Notes: generated by a model not told the origin, from the sequence alone. A stretch of 48,658 nt of DNA from Bacillota bacterium (GCA_023436585.1 JAEZIN010000026.1:1-48658), one strand, 5' to 3'. Positions 1 to 7,940 are shown, counted from the first letter of the stretch. A program made the numbers and translations.

Positions 1-78
1 CACCACGCCGATGTATACATCGCCGCCGGTGCGCTCTGCAATATCCTGATACAAATTGAACTGCTTTGCAGTATCCAT
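1..78 (-). CDS. spoIVA: SpoIVA, stage IV sporulation protein A (5' end only)
   Basis: Only the first 26 codons lie in the window; the gene continues past the left edge. The N-terminus reads MDTAKQFNLYQDIAERTGG, then DVYIGVV, which matches the start of SpoIVA, where this segment leads into the P-loop. SpoIVA is the ATPase that polymerises on the forespore surface as the base of the spore coat. The ATG at 78 has a GGAGGG ribosome site eight bases upstream. A real SpoIVA implies an endospore-forming lineage. Identification rests on a short but distinctive stretch. Confidence 0.85.
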   Translation of the reverse strand, partial: MDTAKQFNLYQDIAERTGGDVYIGVV

Positions 79-148
79 GAGTTTCCCTCCTTGCATCCGC
101 TTGATGAAAGGTATGCATGGGGGAGGGAAGTTATGACATCATGCAGGC

Positions 149-1273
149 CTAAGCGTCTGTTCCTTCACCGCTGAGCAGGTACAGCGTCAGCTTATGCAAA
201 AACTTTCGCAGGTTTTCCTTATCCATCTGGTAATAAATACGGTTTTCCACACGCTCCATGTGGATGAAGCCGCAATTGATCAGCGCGCTCATATGGTGGG
301 AGATGGTGGCGGTGGAAAGGCCTGTTTCCCTGGCCAGCGCCTGGCCGTAGGAACGCTTGTCCCGGATTTGGGTGAGGATATTCAGCTTGCTTTTGTCGGA
401 AAGCGCCTTCAGCCCTTCCAGCAAAAGATAGCTTTCCATAGGCAGCGCCTTCACGTTGACACCCTCCTGAAGGCATATGCCTATCTGCATATAGACAGTC
501 TTTTCTTCCGCCTCCATGCTCAGCATGATGGTGCCGCACTCGAAAATGGAGGGGTATACATGCAGCGTGAAGCTGGTCAGGTCGCCGGCCTCAATCCCGA
601 TATTATCCGACAGAAAGGACGCGAAGGAGGTCTTCTCAAAATAGGCCTGCCACCTGTCCGCAAAATCCAACAAAAGCGGTTCCATCGCCGGCAGGTTGGC
701 TTCGATCAGCGATTTCACCGGCAGCAGGATATGCGTCAATTGTTCAAGATAAGGCCCCGCATCGTGTATCACCCGCAGAAGCTGCCACTTTTCCGCGTCC
801 GACAGGCCAGTTTCCTCCAGCTGTTCCACCAGGGGACGCGATGCTTCCTTGCTGTCCGTGTTGGAATCGTCAAATATGCGGCTGAGGTTTAATTGCGCAA
901 GGGAAGGAGACTCACCGGCCGCGAACTCAGCGAATTTCTTTTGAATGCTTTGAACCTGATCTTCCCAACCGGTAATCAGGGGCTCATAAAATGAAAAGAT
1001 CAAAACCTGGGCAAGGCTGCCCTGGCCTACGGAGAACGGGCGGAAGAATTTCTCCAGGTCTTTCATATCCGGGGTATATTCCTTCGCCAGGGCATCGGCC
1101 AGCGACCGTACGGCCTCTAGACGTTTTTTGATGATGGGAGCATTGCCGGCCTGGGCATACAGCATTTCCAGCCTGCTTAATACGGCCTCCAGCGATGGAT
1201 CACCCGCCAGAAGATGCAAATAGCTCATCGCTTCCAGCATCAGGTCTCTCCGGTCATGAAAGATGCGTTCCAT
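149..1273 (-). CDS. ArsR-family transcriptional regulator (long form)
   Basis: A 374-residue protein. The last 80 or so residues form a winged helix typical of ArsR/SmtB regulators: ALSDKSKLNILTQI, then the recognition helix region TGLSTATISHHMSAL and the wing RVENRIYYQM. The roughly 290 residues before it resemble the long N-terminal domain of DUF5937-type ArsR proteins and have no visible metal-binding cysteine pair, so the inducer need not be a metal. The open frame runs further upstream, but the ATG at 1273 follows AAGGGGG and is the first that gives family-like sequence. It lies 14 bases after the efflux gene stop, so the two are probably co-transcribed, with this protein controlling the promoter near 2.6 kb. 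Confidence 0.85.
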   Translation of the reverse strand: MERIFHDRRDLMLEAMSYLHLLAGDPSLEAVLSRLEMLYAQAGNAPIIKKRLEAVRSLADALAKEYTPDMKDLEKFFRPFSVGQGSLAQVLIFSFYEPLITGWEDQVQSIQKKFAEFAAGESPSLAQLNLSRIFDDSNTDSKEASRPLVEQLEETGLSDAEKWQLLRVIHDAGPYLEQLTHILLPVKSLIEANLPAMEPLLLDFADRWQAYFEKTSFASFLSDNIGIEAGDLTSFTLHVYPSIFECGTIMLSMEAEEKTVYMQIGICLQEGVNVKALPMESYLLLEGLKALSDKSKLNILTQIRDKRSYGQALARETGLSTATISHHMSALINCGFIHMERVENRIYYQMDKENLRKFLHKLTLYLLSGEGTDA

Positions 1274-1287
1274 AAGGCGCCCCCTTC

Positions 1288-2535
1288 TTATTCCATGCAG
1301 TCCAGCATGCGGAACCTGACCAAAAGCAGCAGGGATACAAGGCAGATGCCTGCAAACAGGTAGAGAACCCCGCCCAAACCAAGCAAAAGTGTCAAACCGC
1401 CCATGAAGAATGAGATGACGGGCATGGCCAGGGTACAAATCGCGCCCATGGTGGAGCCTACCCGGGCCAGGTATTCCGGGCTGACCAGCTTCATGACCGA
1501 AACATTGAAGTGGCCGCTTAGCAGCGCCATGGTAATGGAGAACAAAAGCAGTGTCACGCACAGTCCGGCAAAGAACAGGGCAGGGAAGGCTATCAGCTCC
1601 TTGATCCATACCAGCGCGCCATAACTGATGGCGATAGCCAGAAACCCTGCGATGGTAACAGCTTTTCCGCTTAGCTTGCGCTTGATATAGGGGTAAATGA
1701 ACGCGCCGAGCGCTGCGCCAGCCGTTAGTAGGATACCGCCTACCGACATGGCTTCAGGCCCCAGGTTATACATGCTGACCAGCGGCGCATTCAGCGCGTT
1801 CAGGGGCACCAGCAGGCTATTGAGCAGCAGGGCCAGCAAGCACACATGCAATATGGCTGGGGTTTTCAGTACATAGGCAAAGCCTGCCTTAAGTGTCTTC
1901 CAGTATTTTTGTTTTTCATCCGTTTCGCCGGCCTCCTGCTCTTTTCCTGCACGTATCCAGGCAATGAGCAGGGCGGACAGGAAGAAGGTAACGCCATCGA
2001 TGAAAATGGCCCCCGGGATGCCCAGTATCGCAATGATGCCGGCGGCTGAGGCCAGGCCGACAATCTCGATTACGCGGCTTAGGCTGCCATTCAAAGACAG
2101 GCCAAAGTCATAATCCTCCCGGGGCAGAAGCCTTGGGATGATGGCCATGCCGCAGGGGATTCGGAATGCCTCCACCGTGGAATGGAGCAGCGTAATCACA
2201 AGCATGATCACAGGCGTCAAAACATTGAATATATACAGCGCGGCGGTCAGCGCCACCAAAAGGCCGCGGGCGATGTCGCTTAAGACCATGGTCCATTTCT
2301 TGTCCATATGCTCCGCCAGCGCGCCGGCGAATGGGCCCAGCAAAACGGTGGGCAGCATGTTCACCCCGAAGATGATGGCGGACCACGCCGCGCTGCCGCT
2401 CAGCTCATATACCAGCCACGTGAAGGCGATGGCGTCGATGGAATCGCCGAACCGGTTGACTATGTTGGCGGCAATGAGCTTTGTGTATTGTTTGTGACGC
2501 AGAATGGCGCGGTATCCGCCAATTTTGTTAGACAT
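1288..2535 (-). CDS. MFS transporter, DHA3/MefA-like efflux protein
   Basis: A 415-residue integral membrane protein with about 12 hydrophobic segments. The N-terminus (residues 1-60, with NRFGDSIDAIAFTWLVYELSG) and the loop GALAEHMDKKWTMVLSD between helices 2 and 3 are typical of DHA3 drug exporters related to MefA. The likely role is proton-driven export of a small toxic compound; the substrate cannot be read from sequence. The ATG at 2535 has AAGGAG nine bases upstream, while the longer open frame to 2601 lacks a ribosome site and would overlap the promoter. First gene of a two-gene unit with the ArsR-type regulator, an arrangement typical of self-regulated efflux. Confidence 0.85.
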   Translation of the reverse strand: MSNKIGGYRAILRHKQYTKLIAANIVNRFGDSIDAIAFTWLVYELSGSAAWSAIIFGVNMLPTVLLGPFAGALAEHMDKKWTMVLSDIARGLLVALTAALYIFNVLTPVIMLVITLLHSTVEAFRIPCGMAIIPRLLPREDYDFGLSLNGSLSRVIEIVGLASAAGIIAILGIPGAIFIDGVTFFLSALLIAWIRAGKEQEAGETDEKQKYWKTLKAGFAYVLKTPAILHVCLLALLLNSLLVPLNALNAPLVSMYNLGPEAMSVGGILLTAGAALGAFIYPYIKRKLSGKAVTIAGFLAIAISYGALVWIKELIAFPALFFAGLCVTLLLFSITMALLSGHFNVSVMKLVSPEYLARVGSTMGAICTLAMPVISFFMGGLTLLLGLGGVLYLFAGICLVSLLLLVRFRMLDCME

Positions 2536-2578
2536 ACGTCGATCACTCCTTTGATATCCATGAAATAAAAACATCCAT

Positions 2579-2606
2579 AGTATACCATGAGTTCGAAGCA
2601 TGTCAA
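2579..2606 (-). promoter_or_regulatory. Sigma-A promoter of the MFS/arsR operon
   Basis: Read on the minus strand: -35 TTGACA (2606-2601), 16-base spacer, extended -10 TGGTATACT (core 2584-2579). This is close to consensus. The MFS start codon follows at 2535. Confidence 0.8.
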
Positions 2607-2612
2607 TGGGAT

Positions 2613-2637
2613 ATTAGATTAAAATCTAATTAGATTT
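2613..2637. promoter_or_regulatory. Palindromic operator, likely ArsR site
   Basis: Two overlapping AT-rich inverted repeats: ATTAGATT-AA-AATCTAAT (2613-2630) and the perfect 16-base palindrome AAATCTAATTAGATTT (2622-2637). They end six bases upstream of the -35 box. ArsR-family dimers bind such AT-rich dyads, so autoregulation is the natural inference. Confidence 0.65.
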
Positions 2638-2641
2638 GCTG

Positions 2642-2675
2642 CCTATAGAACAAGCCCCGGCAGGAATGCCGGGGC
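2642..2675 (-). terminator. Rho-independent terminator of htrA
   Basis: Stem GCCCCGGCA / TGCCGGGGC with a 4-base loop (2654-2675), followed on the minus strand by the U-rich TTGTTCT. It lies 45 bases past the htrA stop. Confidence 0.7.
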
Positions 2676-2719
2676 ATGGGATGCTTTTATGTTCTTGAGC
2701 GATCAGAAAACCATTGTGT

Positions 2720-3970
2720 TCACTGCGCCACTTTGTCCAGAATGGCGAGCTTCACGTCAAACTCCAGGTACTCGCCCTTGGGAATCTCGTCCACGGTCTC
2801 AAACTCCTTGATGCCGGGCACACGGTACACCTTGACCTTGACCATGTCGCCTTCCTTCATCTTGGAGAGGTAGGAGATCATTTCGTCGGTGGAGGTCATG
2901 CGCTGGGCGTCGATTTCCACAATGATATCGTCCGCCTGGATGCCGGCCAGCTTGGCGGGGGAATTGTCCTCCACTTCGCTGATAAACACGCCTGCAGGGA
3001 GCTTGCCCGCGGCAACGGCCGCGTTATTGTTCTGGTCCAGGCCTTTTACGGTCACGCCCAAACGGGGCCTGGGGTTTTCAGCCGCTTTGTTGGACCCGGT
3101 CTGATTGCCCGTGGCCTGACCGGACAGCACCTTTTCAATCAGGGGCTTGGCGGCGTTGATGGGGATGCACATGCCGATGCCTTCCACAGAGGAACCGCTG
3201 AACAGGTTGCCGGAGTACTTCAAGGTGGGGATGCCCATCAGCTCGCCCAGCACGTTGAACATACCGCCGCCGCTGTTGCCGCTGTTGATGGCGGCGTCTA
3301 CCTGAATCATGGTATTGGTATTGCGTATGCCGTACGCGTCGGTGCTGTTGGAGGCTACCTGCCGGTTCAGGGCGGAGACGATGCCTACCGTGGTGGTTCC
3401 GGCCAGCTCCGTACCAAGGGGGTTGCCGATGGCAATGGCCCAGTCACCCACCTGCAATGTATCGCTGTCGCCCAGGGAAACGGGATTGAGCTTCAGGTCC
3501 TTTGCCTGAAGAATGGCGATGTCGAGGTTTTCGTCGTAGGCGATCACTTCCGCGTCATATGTCTGCTGGGGAGTGGTGATCTTAAGGGTGGTGGAGCCTT
3601 CCACCACGTGGAAGTTGGTAAGGATATGACCCTCGCCGCTGATGACCACACCGCTGCCGGTAGCCTGCAGCGCTTCCTCACGGCCGCCGTTCCTGCCCGG
3701 CATGTCAAAGTCGAAGCCGCCGAAACGGCCAAAGCCGCCGTAGTTGTAGGAGGTGTAATTGCTGACGCCGACCACGCTGTCCCGAACAGCCGCGATGGCC
3801 GCGGTGAAAGGGCTGGTGACGGTGCCTTCAATCTTGGTGGCGAGCCTTTGCGTTTCCGCGCTGGCGTTGCCGCCGCTGGCGGCCAACAATGTAAGACTCG
3901 CGCCGGCCATGGTAAACACCAAAGCGACGGCAATATACCCTAACAGATGTTTTTTAAGATGATCCTTCAT
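2720..3970 (-). CDS. htrA: HtrA/DegP-type serine protease with PDZ domain
   Basis: A 416-residue membrane-anchored protease that degrades or refolds damaged exported proteins. One N-terminal transmembrane segment (about residues 10-31) leaves the rest outside. The trypsin-like domain has the triad His121 (TNFHVVEG), Asp150 (NLDIAILQ) and Ser233 (NSGNSGGGMF). One PDZ domain follows from about residue 302 (RPRLGVTVKG onward). A Gly/Phe-rich stretch (YNYGGFGRFGGFDFD, residues 75-89) sits between anchor and protease, as in many clostridial homologues. The ATG at 3970 has AAGGAGGG upstream. It has its own promoter and terminator, so it is probably expressed alone, although it follows the SCIFF maturase gene in the same direction. 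Confidence 0.95.
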   Translation of the reverse strand: MKDHLKKHLLGYIAVALVFTMAGASLTLLAASGGNASAETQRLATKIEGTVTSPFTAAIAAVRDSVVGVSNYTSYNYGGFGRFGGFDFDMPGRNGGREEALQATGSGVVISGEGHILTNFHVVEGSTTLKITTPQQTYDAEVIAYDENLDIAILQAKDLKLNPVSLGDSDTLQVGDWAIAIGNPLGTELAGTTTVGIVSALNRQVASNSTDAYGIRNTNTMIQVDAAINSGNSGGGMFNVLGELMGIPTLKYSGNLFSGSSVEGIGMCIPINAAKPLIEKVLSGQATGNQTGSNKAAENPRPRLGVTVKGLDQNNNAAVAAGKLPAGVFISEVEDNSPAKLAGIQADDIIVEIDAQRMTSTDEMISYLSKMKEGDMVKVKVYRVPGIKEFETVDEIPKGEYLEFDVKLAILDKVAQ

Positions 3971-4003
3971 TCTCTATATCCCTCCTTTGGTGGATTCGAG
4001 AAT

Positions 4004-4031
4004 AGTATAAGCAGGAATTTTGACATAACAA
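4004..4031 (-). promoter_or_regulatory. Promoter of htrA
   Basis: Minus strand: -35 TTGTTA (4031-4026), 16-base spacer, -10 TATACT (4009-4004), 34 bases upstream of the htrA start. No obvious regulator site was seen. Confidence 0.55.
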
Positions 4032-4072
4032 TGAACGCTTTATGAATATTTTCTGGAAAATGGACCGTAAAA

Positions 4073-5419
4073 TCATTCCCGCTCCAGGGAATAGATCGCC
4101 ATGGCGCACTCCAAGCGCTTGCGCTCCATCTGGCACTCCAGGTCGTAGGGCTTTGTGATATCCCCATGGGACAGGTGCGCGTTGGCGGCGCAGCCGCCGG
4201 AGCAGAAAAAGCGCGCCCAGCAGCTTCGGCAGGCTTCCTTGGAAAGTACGTTGTTGGCCGCGAATTTCTGCTGGATGGCGGTGTCAAAGGAACCGTCCAG
4301 CACGGAGCCCATGCGGAAGCCTTCCCGGCCCACAAACTGATGGCAGGGAAAGATATCACCTTCCGGGGTGACAGCCACGTATTCATTGCCGGCACCGCAG
4401 CCGGTAAGGCGTTTGCGAAGACAGGGACCACCTTGCAGATCAATCATGAAATGGAAAAAATTGAACCAGCGGCCGTCCTTGCGCCGTTTTACGTATTCCT
4501 TCCCCAGAGACTCATATTCGTTAAAAATTCGGGGCAGGTCTTCCTGTTTCAGTGCATAGTCACAGGTTGGGTCCGCTACCACGGGCTCGATGGAAAGCTG
4601 TTCGAACCCCGCGTCGGCAAGATGCAGGACATCGCTTGCAAAGTCAATGTTGTTCGCGGTGAAGGTGCCCCTTACGTAATAGCGCTGCTGGTTGCGTGAT
4701 CTTGCCAGGCGCAGCGCGTTGGGAATAATATGGGCATAGCTTCCGCTGCCATTGGGCGTGGGGCGCATGCGGTCGTGCACTTCGGGCCGCCCGTCGATGG
4801 AGAGCACCACGTTGTCCATTTCCCGGTTGAGGAAATCAATGATCTCATCGGTAAGCAGCAGGCCGTTGGTGGTGGTGGTGAATTTGAATTTTTTGTTGTG
4901 CTTCTTCTCCAGTTCCCGGCCGTAGGCCACGATCTCCCTGACGGCCTTGAAGTTCATCAGCGGCTCGCCGCCGAAAAAGTCCACCTCCAGGTTGATCCTT
5001 TTCCCGCTCTTTTCAACCAGCCAGTCAAGGGCCGCCTTGCCTGTATCCACTGGCAGCACGCAGCGATTGCGGCTGTGGTAATCGCCTGCGCCGGCAAAGC
5101 AGTAACGGCAGCGGAGGTTGCAGTCATGGGCGGCATGCAGGCACATGGCCTTGACCACGCCGGGGGCATGAACTTCCACATCATCATAGTTGTCCGGGGC
5201 GTTGAGCTGGCCTATTTGCTCAAGCTCTGAAAGTTCGCAAAGAACTTCCTCCACTTCCATGGGGTCAAAGCGCCCCGAAAGTACAGCCTTGATTTCGTCC
5301 CTGTCCTGCGATTCCCAAAGCTTCAAGGCTTCCAGCGCCAGCTCATCCAGGGCATGAACCGCGCCGGAGCCCACATCCAGCGCCATGGGCTGGCCTAAGG
5401 CGGTAAAGGTATGTATCAA
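4073..5419 (-). CDS. scfB: SCIFF peptide maturase, radical SAM/SPASM enzyme
   Basis: A 448-residue enzyme that forms thioether cross-links in the SCIFF peptide encoded just upstream. The radical SAM cluster motif CxxxCxxC is C100-NLR-C104-RY-C107. The C-terminal SPASM/twitch region carries the cysteines that bind auxiliary 4Fe-4S clusters (CGAGNEYVAVTPEG, then FPCHQF, CRSCWARFFCSGGC and YDLEC). The N-terminal 90 residues correspond to the peptide-recognition (RRE-like) region. The start is TTG at 5419, with GGAGGAG upstream; the resulting MIHTFTALG matches the family N-terminus. A hairpin with a U-rich tail lies between the two scf genes. Confidence 0.95.
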   Translation of the reverse strand: MIHTFTALGQPMALDVGSGAVHALDELALEALKLWESQDRDEIKAVLSGRFDPMEVEEVLCELSELEQIGQLNAPDNYDDVEVHAPGVVKAMCLHAAHDCNLRCRYCFAGAGDYHSRNRCVLPVDTGKAALDWLVEKSGKRINLEVDFFGGEPLMNFKAVREIVAYGRELEKKHNKKFKFTTTTNGLLLTDEIIDFLNREMDNVVLSIDGRPEVHDRMRPTPNGSGSYAHIIPNALRLARSRNQQRYYVRGTFTANNIDFASDVLHLADAGFEQLSIEPVVADPTCDYALKQEDLPRIFNEYESLGKEYVKRRKDGRWFNFFHFMIDLQGGPCLRKRLTGCGAGNEYVAVTPEGDIFPCHQFVGREGFRMGSVLDGSFDTAIQQKFAANNVLSKEACRSCWARFFCSGGCAANAHLSHGDITKPYDLECQMERKRLECAMAIYSLERE

Positions 5420-5445
5420 AACGGTCTCCTCCAGATCAATTCTTT

Positions 5446-5482
5446 AAGAAAACAACAAGAAGCGGGAGTCATACTCCCGCTT
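5446..5482 (-). terminator. Hairpin terminator/attenuator between scfA and scfB
   Basis: Perfect 10-bp stem AAGCGGGAGT / ACTCCCGCTT with a 3-base loop (5460-5482), followed on the minus strand by CTTGTTGTTTTCTT. It lies after the scfA stop and before the scfB ribosome site. Partial termination here would give more peptide than enzyme. Confidence 0.7.
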
Positions 5483-5504
5483 GTATGCCGTATGTACGTT
5501 ATGG

Positions 5505-5702
5505 TTATTTGCCAAAGGCGTGGTTCAGCTTGCCCTCGCCGCCGGCCAATACAGCATTGTTTTCCTTGTTGGCGCAGGATTGGTTGGCTACCGTGCAGCT
5601 CGTCTTGCAGGCGCTCTGGCAGGAAGCCTGGCATTCGCCGCAGCCGCCGTGAACAAGGGACTGTTTCAGGCAGTCGCGTTGAATGGTCTTGATATGCTTC
5701 AT
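5505..5702 (-). CDS. scfA: SCIFF six-cysteine-type ranthipeptide precursor
   Basis: A 65-residue precursor. The leader MKHIKTIQRD and the core CGECQASCQSACKTSC are the hallmark of SCIFF peptides, found almost throughout Clostridia. ScfB links core cysteines to nearby residues by thioether bonds; the product's role is unresolved, with proposals around quorum signalling. Cysteines are at 11, 21, 24, 28, 32, 36 and 43: seven rather than six, with Cys11 inside the leader. Twenty-two residues follow the last cysteine, about twenty more than usual. The ATG at 5702 has GGAGGAGG upstream; longer in-frame starts add non-family sequence and overlap the promoter. Confidence 0.93.
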   Translation of the reverse strand: MKHIKTIQRDCLKQSLVHGGCGECQASCQSACKTSCTVANQSCANKENNAVLAGGEGKLNHAFGK

Positions 5703-5742
5703 GGGAATCCTCCTCCATTTGCGTGTACATGGTAATGGAGGT

Positions 5743-5771
5743 ATTATACACCGTTTTTCCTTTTGTTGCAA
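5743..5771 (-). promoter_or_regulatory. Promoter of scfA
   Basis: Minus strand: -35 TTGCAA (5771-5766), 17-base spacer, consensus -10 TATAAT (5748-5743). It begins directly at the stop of the upstream membrane-protein gene, so scfAB is a separate unit. Confidence 0.75.
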
Positions 5772-6188
5772 TCACTTTGCGGTAAGATTGGAAAGAATCA
5801 TCCCCGTCAGGCCGCCGCCGGCCAGGCCCATGCCCAGGTCACCCAGGTACGAGGTGAAGGGCAGGCTTTGTCCTGTGAGCAGCGCATACAGGGAGACGCC
5901 AAGGCCCATGTATAGAAGGCCCACTGCCGCGCCGCGAAGCAGCCCTTTTTCGCCGCCACGACCCACGGCGGAAATGACGCCAACCACGATGGATACGAGC
6001 TTCAATACCTGGTTGAATACGCGGATGACACCGTCGGATGGCTTGAGCCATTGCATCAAAAGTGCAAACAGCAGTATGCCCGCCGCCGATACCGCCACCG
6101 CCACGATCAACCCCCGTAGGATGCGGCTCCATGCGCCTTGGCTGCGCGCCTTGGCCCGCCTGCGGGGTGCGGTTTTCGTCTGGGACAT
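5772..6188 (-). CDS. TIGR04086-family small membrane protein
   Basis: A 138-residue protein with a basic cytoplasmic N-terminus (TAPRRRAKARSQ) and four hydrophobic segments (about 26-47, 62-77, 83-103 and 118-135). Length, composition and position between yajC and the SCIFF genes match the TIGR04086 family, which is regularly found at this spot in Clostridia and has no known function. The conserved location suggests a link to export or to SCIFF, but that is inference. Its ribosome site (GGGAGGG, 6201-6195) lies inside the 3' arm of a long hairpin, so translation is probably poor unless the hairpin is opened. Confidence 0.85.
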   Translation of the reverse strand: MSQTKTAPRRRAKARSQGAWSRILRGLIVAVAVSAAGILLFALLMQWLKPSDGVIRVFNQVLKLVSIVVGVISAVGRGGEKGLLRGAAVGLLYMGLGVSLYALLTGQSLPFTSYLGDLGMGLAGGGLTGMILSNLTAK

Positions 6189-6241
6189 GAAAAACCCTCC
6201 CTGTCCTTTTTGCTCAACAGTATGCAGGACAGGGAGGGTTT
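6187..6241 (-). terminator. Long hairpin: yajC terminator that also covers the next ribosome site
   Basis: 16-bp perfect stem (arms 6241-6226 and 6207-6192 on the minus strand; AAACCCTCCCTGTCCT pairs with its complement), 18-base loop, then TTTTTC running into the ATG at 6188. It has the form of an intrinsic terminator, but the Shine-Dalgarno of the next gene is in its 3' arm. Confidence 0.8.
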
Positions 6242-6260
6242 ATGCTTGCTGGTATATGTA

Positions 6261-6668
6261 TTACGCCAACACTTCGGAGTCGTTCTCCACAGAAACTTCT
6301 TCCACGTTGCGGATGGCCCAGCGGGCGAATACGAGCTTCACATTGTCCTGACCGACGGACAGGGTAACGGTATCATCCTTGATGGCAACGATGGTGCCAT
6401 AGATGCCGCCGATGGTGCAGATACGGTCGGAAACCTTCAGCTGAGCCAGCATTTCCTTGACCTTCTTGTCCTTTTTCCGCTGGGGCCGGATGAGCAGGAA
6501 ATAGAACACCACAAAGATCAGCGCCATGGGGATGAGCGAGGTCAAAAGATCGGGTGCGCCAACGGCGCCGGCGGCGGCCGCATCACCAGTGGCGGCTCCG
6601 CCGGTGGTGGCGGCATCCGCCAGGGCGGAATTGAGGCCAAATGCCCAGTTGACAATCGTATTCAGCAT
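6261..6668 (-). CDS. yajC: YajC, preprotein translocase accessory subunit
   Basis: A 135-residue, single-span membrane protein that associates with SecDF-YidC and SecYEG. An Ala/Gly-rich N-terminus (residues 1-42) leads into the membrane helix IPMALIFVVFYFLLI (about 46-60). The signature IRPQRKKDKKVKEM and the small beta domain (ICTIGGIYGTIVAIKDD) follow. It is longer than the usual 85-110 residues because of the N-terminal linker and an acidic C-terminus. The ATG at 6668 has AAGGGGG upstream. It has its own promoter. Neighbour tgt is the classical partner; secD and secF are not in this window. Confidence 0.95.
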   Translation of the reverse strand: MLNTIVNWAFGLNSALADAATTGGAATGDAAAAGAVGAPDLLTSLIPMALIFVVFYFLLIRPQRKKDKKVKEMLAQLKVSDRICTIGGIYGTIVAIKDDTVTLSVGQDNVKLVFARWAIRNVEEVSVENDSEVLA

Positions 6669-6704
6669 GGATTAGGGTCCCCCTTCAACATTCTGTTCTA
6701 AGCG

Positions 6705-6733
6705 ATTATAACAAGAAATGGTGAGCGGCGCAA
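6705..6733 (-). promoter_or_regulatory. Promoter of yajC
   Basis: Minus strand: -35 TTGCGC (6733-6728), 17-base spacer, -10 TATAAT (6710-6705) in the 127-base gap between tgt and yajC. Confidence 0.75.
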
Positions 6734-6795
6734 GGGATAATTGGACAAAGCGGGAAAGATTTCGGGATTAGCCCTACTTTATCTGTCCATGACGA

Positions 6796-7923
6796 CTAGA
6801 AATTCCGGCTCATGTCGTAATTTGCGAAGAAAGCATTGCGGAAATCCAGCAATCTGTCTTCCCGGATGGCATCCCTTACCTGCTCCATCAGCCTTGTCAA
6901 AAAACGCAGGTTGTGGATGGAGGCAAGCTGTGCACCCAATATCTCCTGGGCCTTGAACAGGTGGCGGATGTACGCGCGGGAGAAGTTGCGGCAGGTGTAG
7001 CAGTCGCAGCCTTCCTCCAGGGGAGAAAAATCCCTTGCGCAGTCGGCGTTGCGCACCACCAGGCGCCCCTTGCCGGTCAATATGGTGCCGTTCCTGGCCA
7101 CACGGGTGGCCAGCACGCAGTCGAACATATCCACGCCCCGCAAAACGCCTTCCACTAGGCAATCGGGAGAACCGACGCCCATCAGGTAACGGGGCTTGTG
7201 CACGGGCATGTGGGGCATCAATTCTTCCAGCATGTCGTACATGATGGGCTTGGGTTCACCCACGGAAAGGCCGCCTATGCCGTAACCGATAAAATCCATG
7301 TCCGCAAGGGTTTTGGCGCTCTCCACGCGCAAGTCCTTGTAAAACGCACCCTGCACAATGCCGAACAGCGCCTGATCGGGGCGGGAGTGGTATGCCTGGC
7401 AGCGTTTGGCCCAGCGGTGGGTGCGATCCATGTTTTCCTTTGCGGTATCGTAATCACAGGGGTAGGGAGAGCATACGTCAAAGGCCATGGCGATGTCCGA
7501 GCCCAGATCCTGCTGAATCTGCATGGATACCTCCGGGGAGATGAAACGCCGGCTGCCGTCGATATGGCTCTGGAAGGTGACGCCCTCCTCCTTGATTTTG
7601 CGGATTCCTGCCAGGGAAAACACCTGGAACCCGCCGCTGTCGGTGAGGATGGGCTTTTTCCAGTTCATAAAACGGTGCAGGCCTCCGGCTTCCTTGACCA
7701 AATCCTCACCGGGTCGAAGGTGCAGGTGATAGGTGTTGCTTAAGATGATCTGTGCGCCGATGTCCTCCAGGTCCTTGGGCATCACGGCTTTCACGGTGGC
7801 GATGGTGCCCACGGGCATGTAGACCGGTGTGTGTATATCCCCATGAGGGGTATGCAGCACACCCAGCCGCGCGCCGGACTGCTTGCAGGTTTTGATCAGC
7901 TCAAATTGAAAGGGGTTGCTCAT
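6796..7923 (-). CDS. tgt: tRNA-guanine transglycosylase (queuosine pathway)
   Basis: A 375-residue enzyme, the usual length. It swaps guanine-34 in GUN-anticodon tRNAs for preQ1, the committed step of queuosine modification. Visible motifs: catalytic Asp95 in TDSGGFQVFSL, nucleophile Asp268 in DMFDCVLATR, substrate-pocket GIGGLSVGEP (216-225), and the zinc site C306-x-C308-xx-C311 with His337. It starts 17 bases after the RluA-like gene stop, so it is probably co-transcribed with the two RNA-modification genes upstream. yajC follows, as in many bacteria; queA is absent here. Confidence 0.97.
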   Translation of the reverse strand: MSNPFQFELIKTCKQSGARLGVLHTPHGDIHTPVYMPVGTIATVKAVMPKDLEDIGAQIILSNTYHLHLRPGEDLVKEAGGLHRFMNWKKPILTDSGGFQVFSLAGIRKIKEEGVTFQSHIDGSRRFISPEVSMQIQQDLGSDIAMAFDVCSPYPCDYDTAKENMDRTHRWAKRCQAYHSRPDQALFGIVQGAFYKDLRVESAKTLADMDFIGYGIGGLSVGEPKPIMYDMLEELMPHMPVHKPRYLMGVGSPDCLVEGVLRGVDMFDCVLATRVARNGTILTGKGRLVVRNADCARDFSPLEEGCDCYTCRNFSRAYIRHLFKAQEILGAQLASIHNLRFLTRLMEQVRDAIREDRLLDFRNAFFANYDMSRNF

Positions 7924-7940
7924 TCCATGCTCCTTTATGG

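Noticed and set aside
2714..3943. 409-codon open frame on the plus strand opposite htrA
   Set aside because: Lies wholly over htrA; Gly/His/Asp-rich shadow translation without ribosome site or family motifs.
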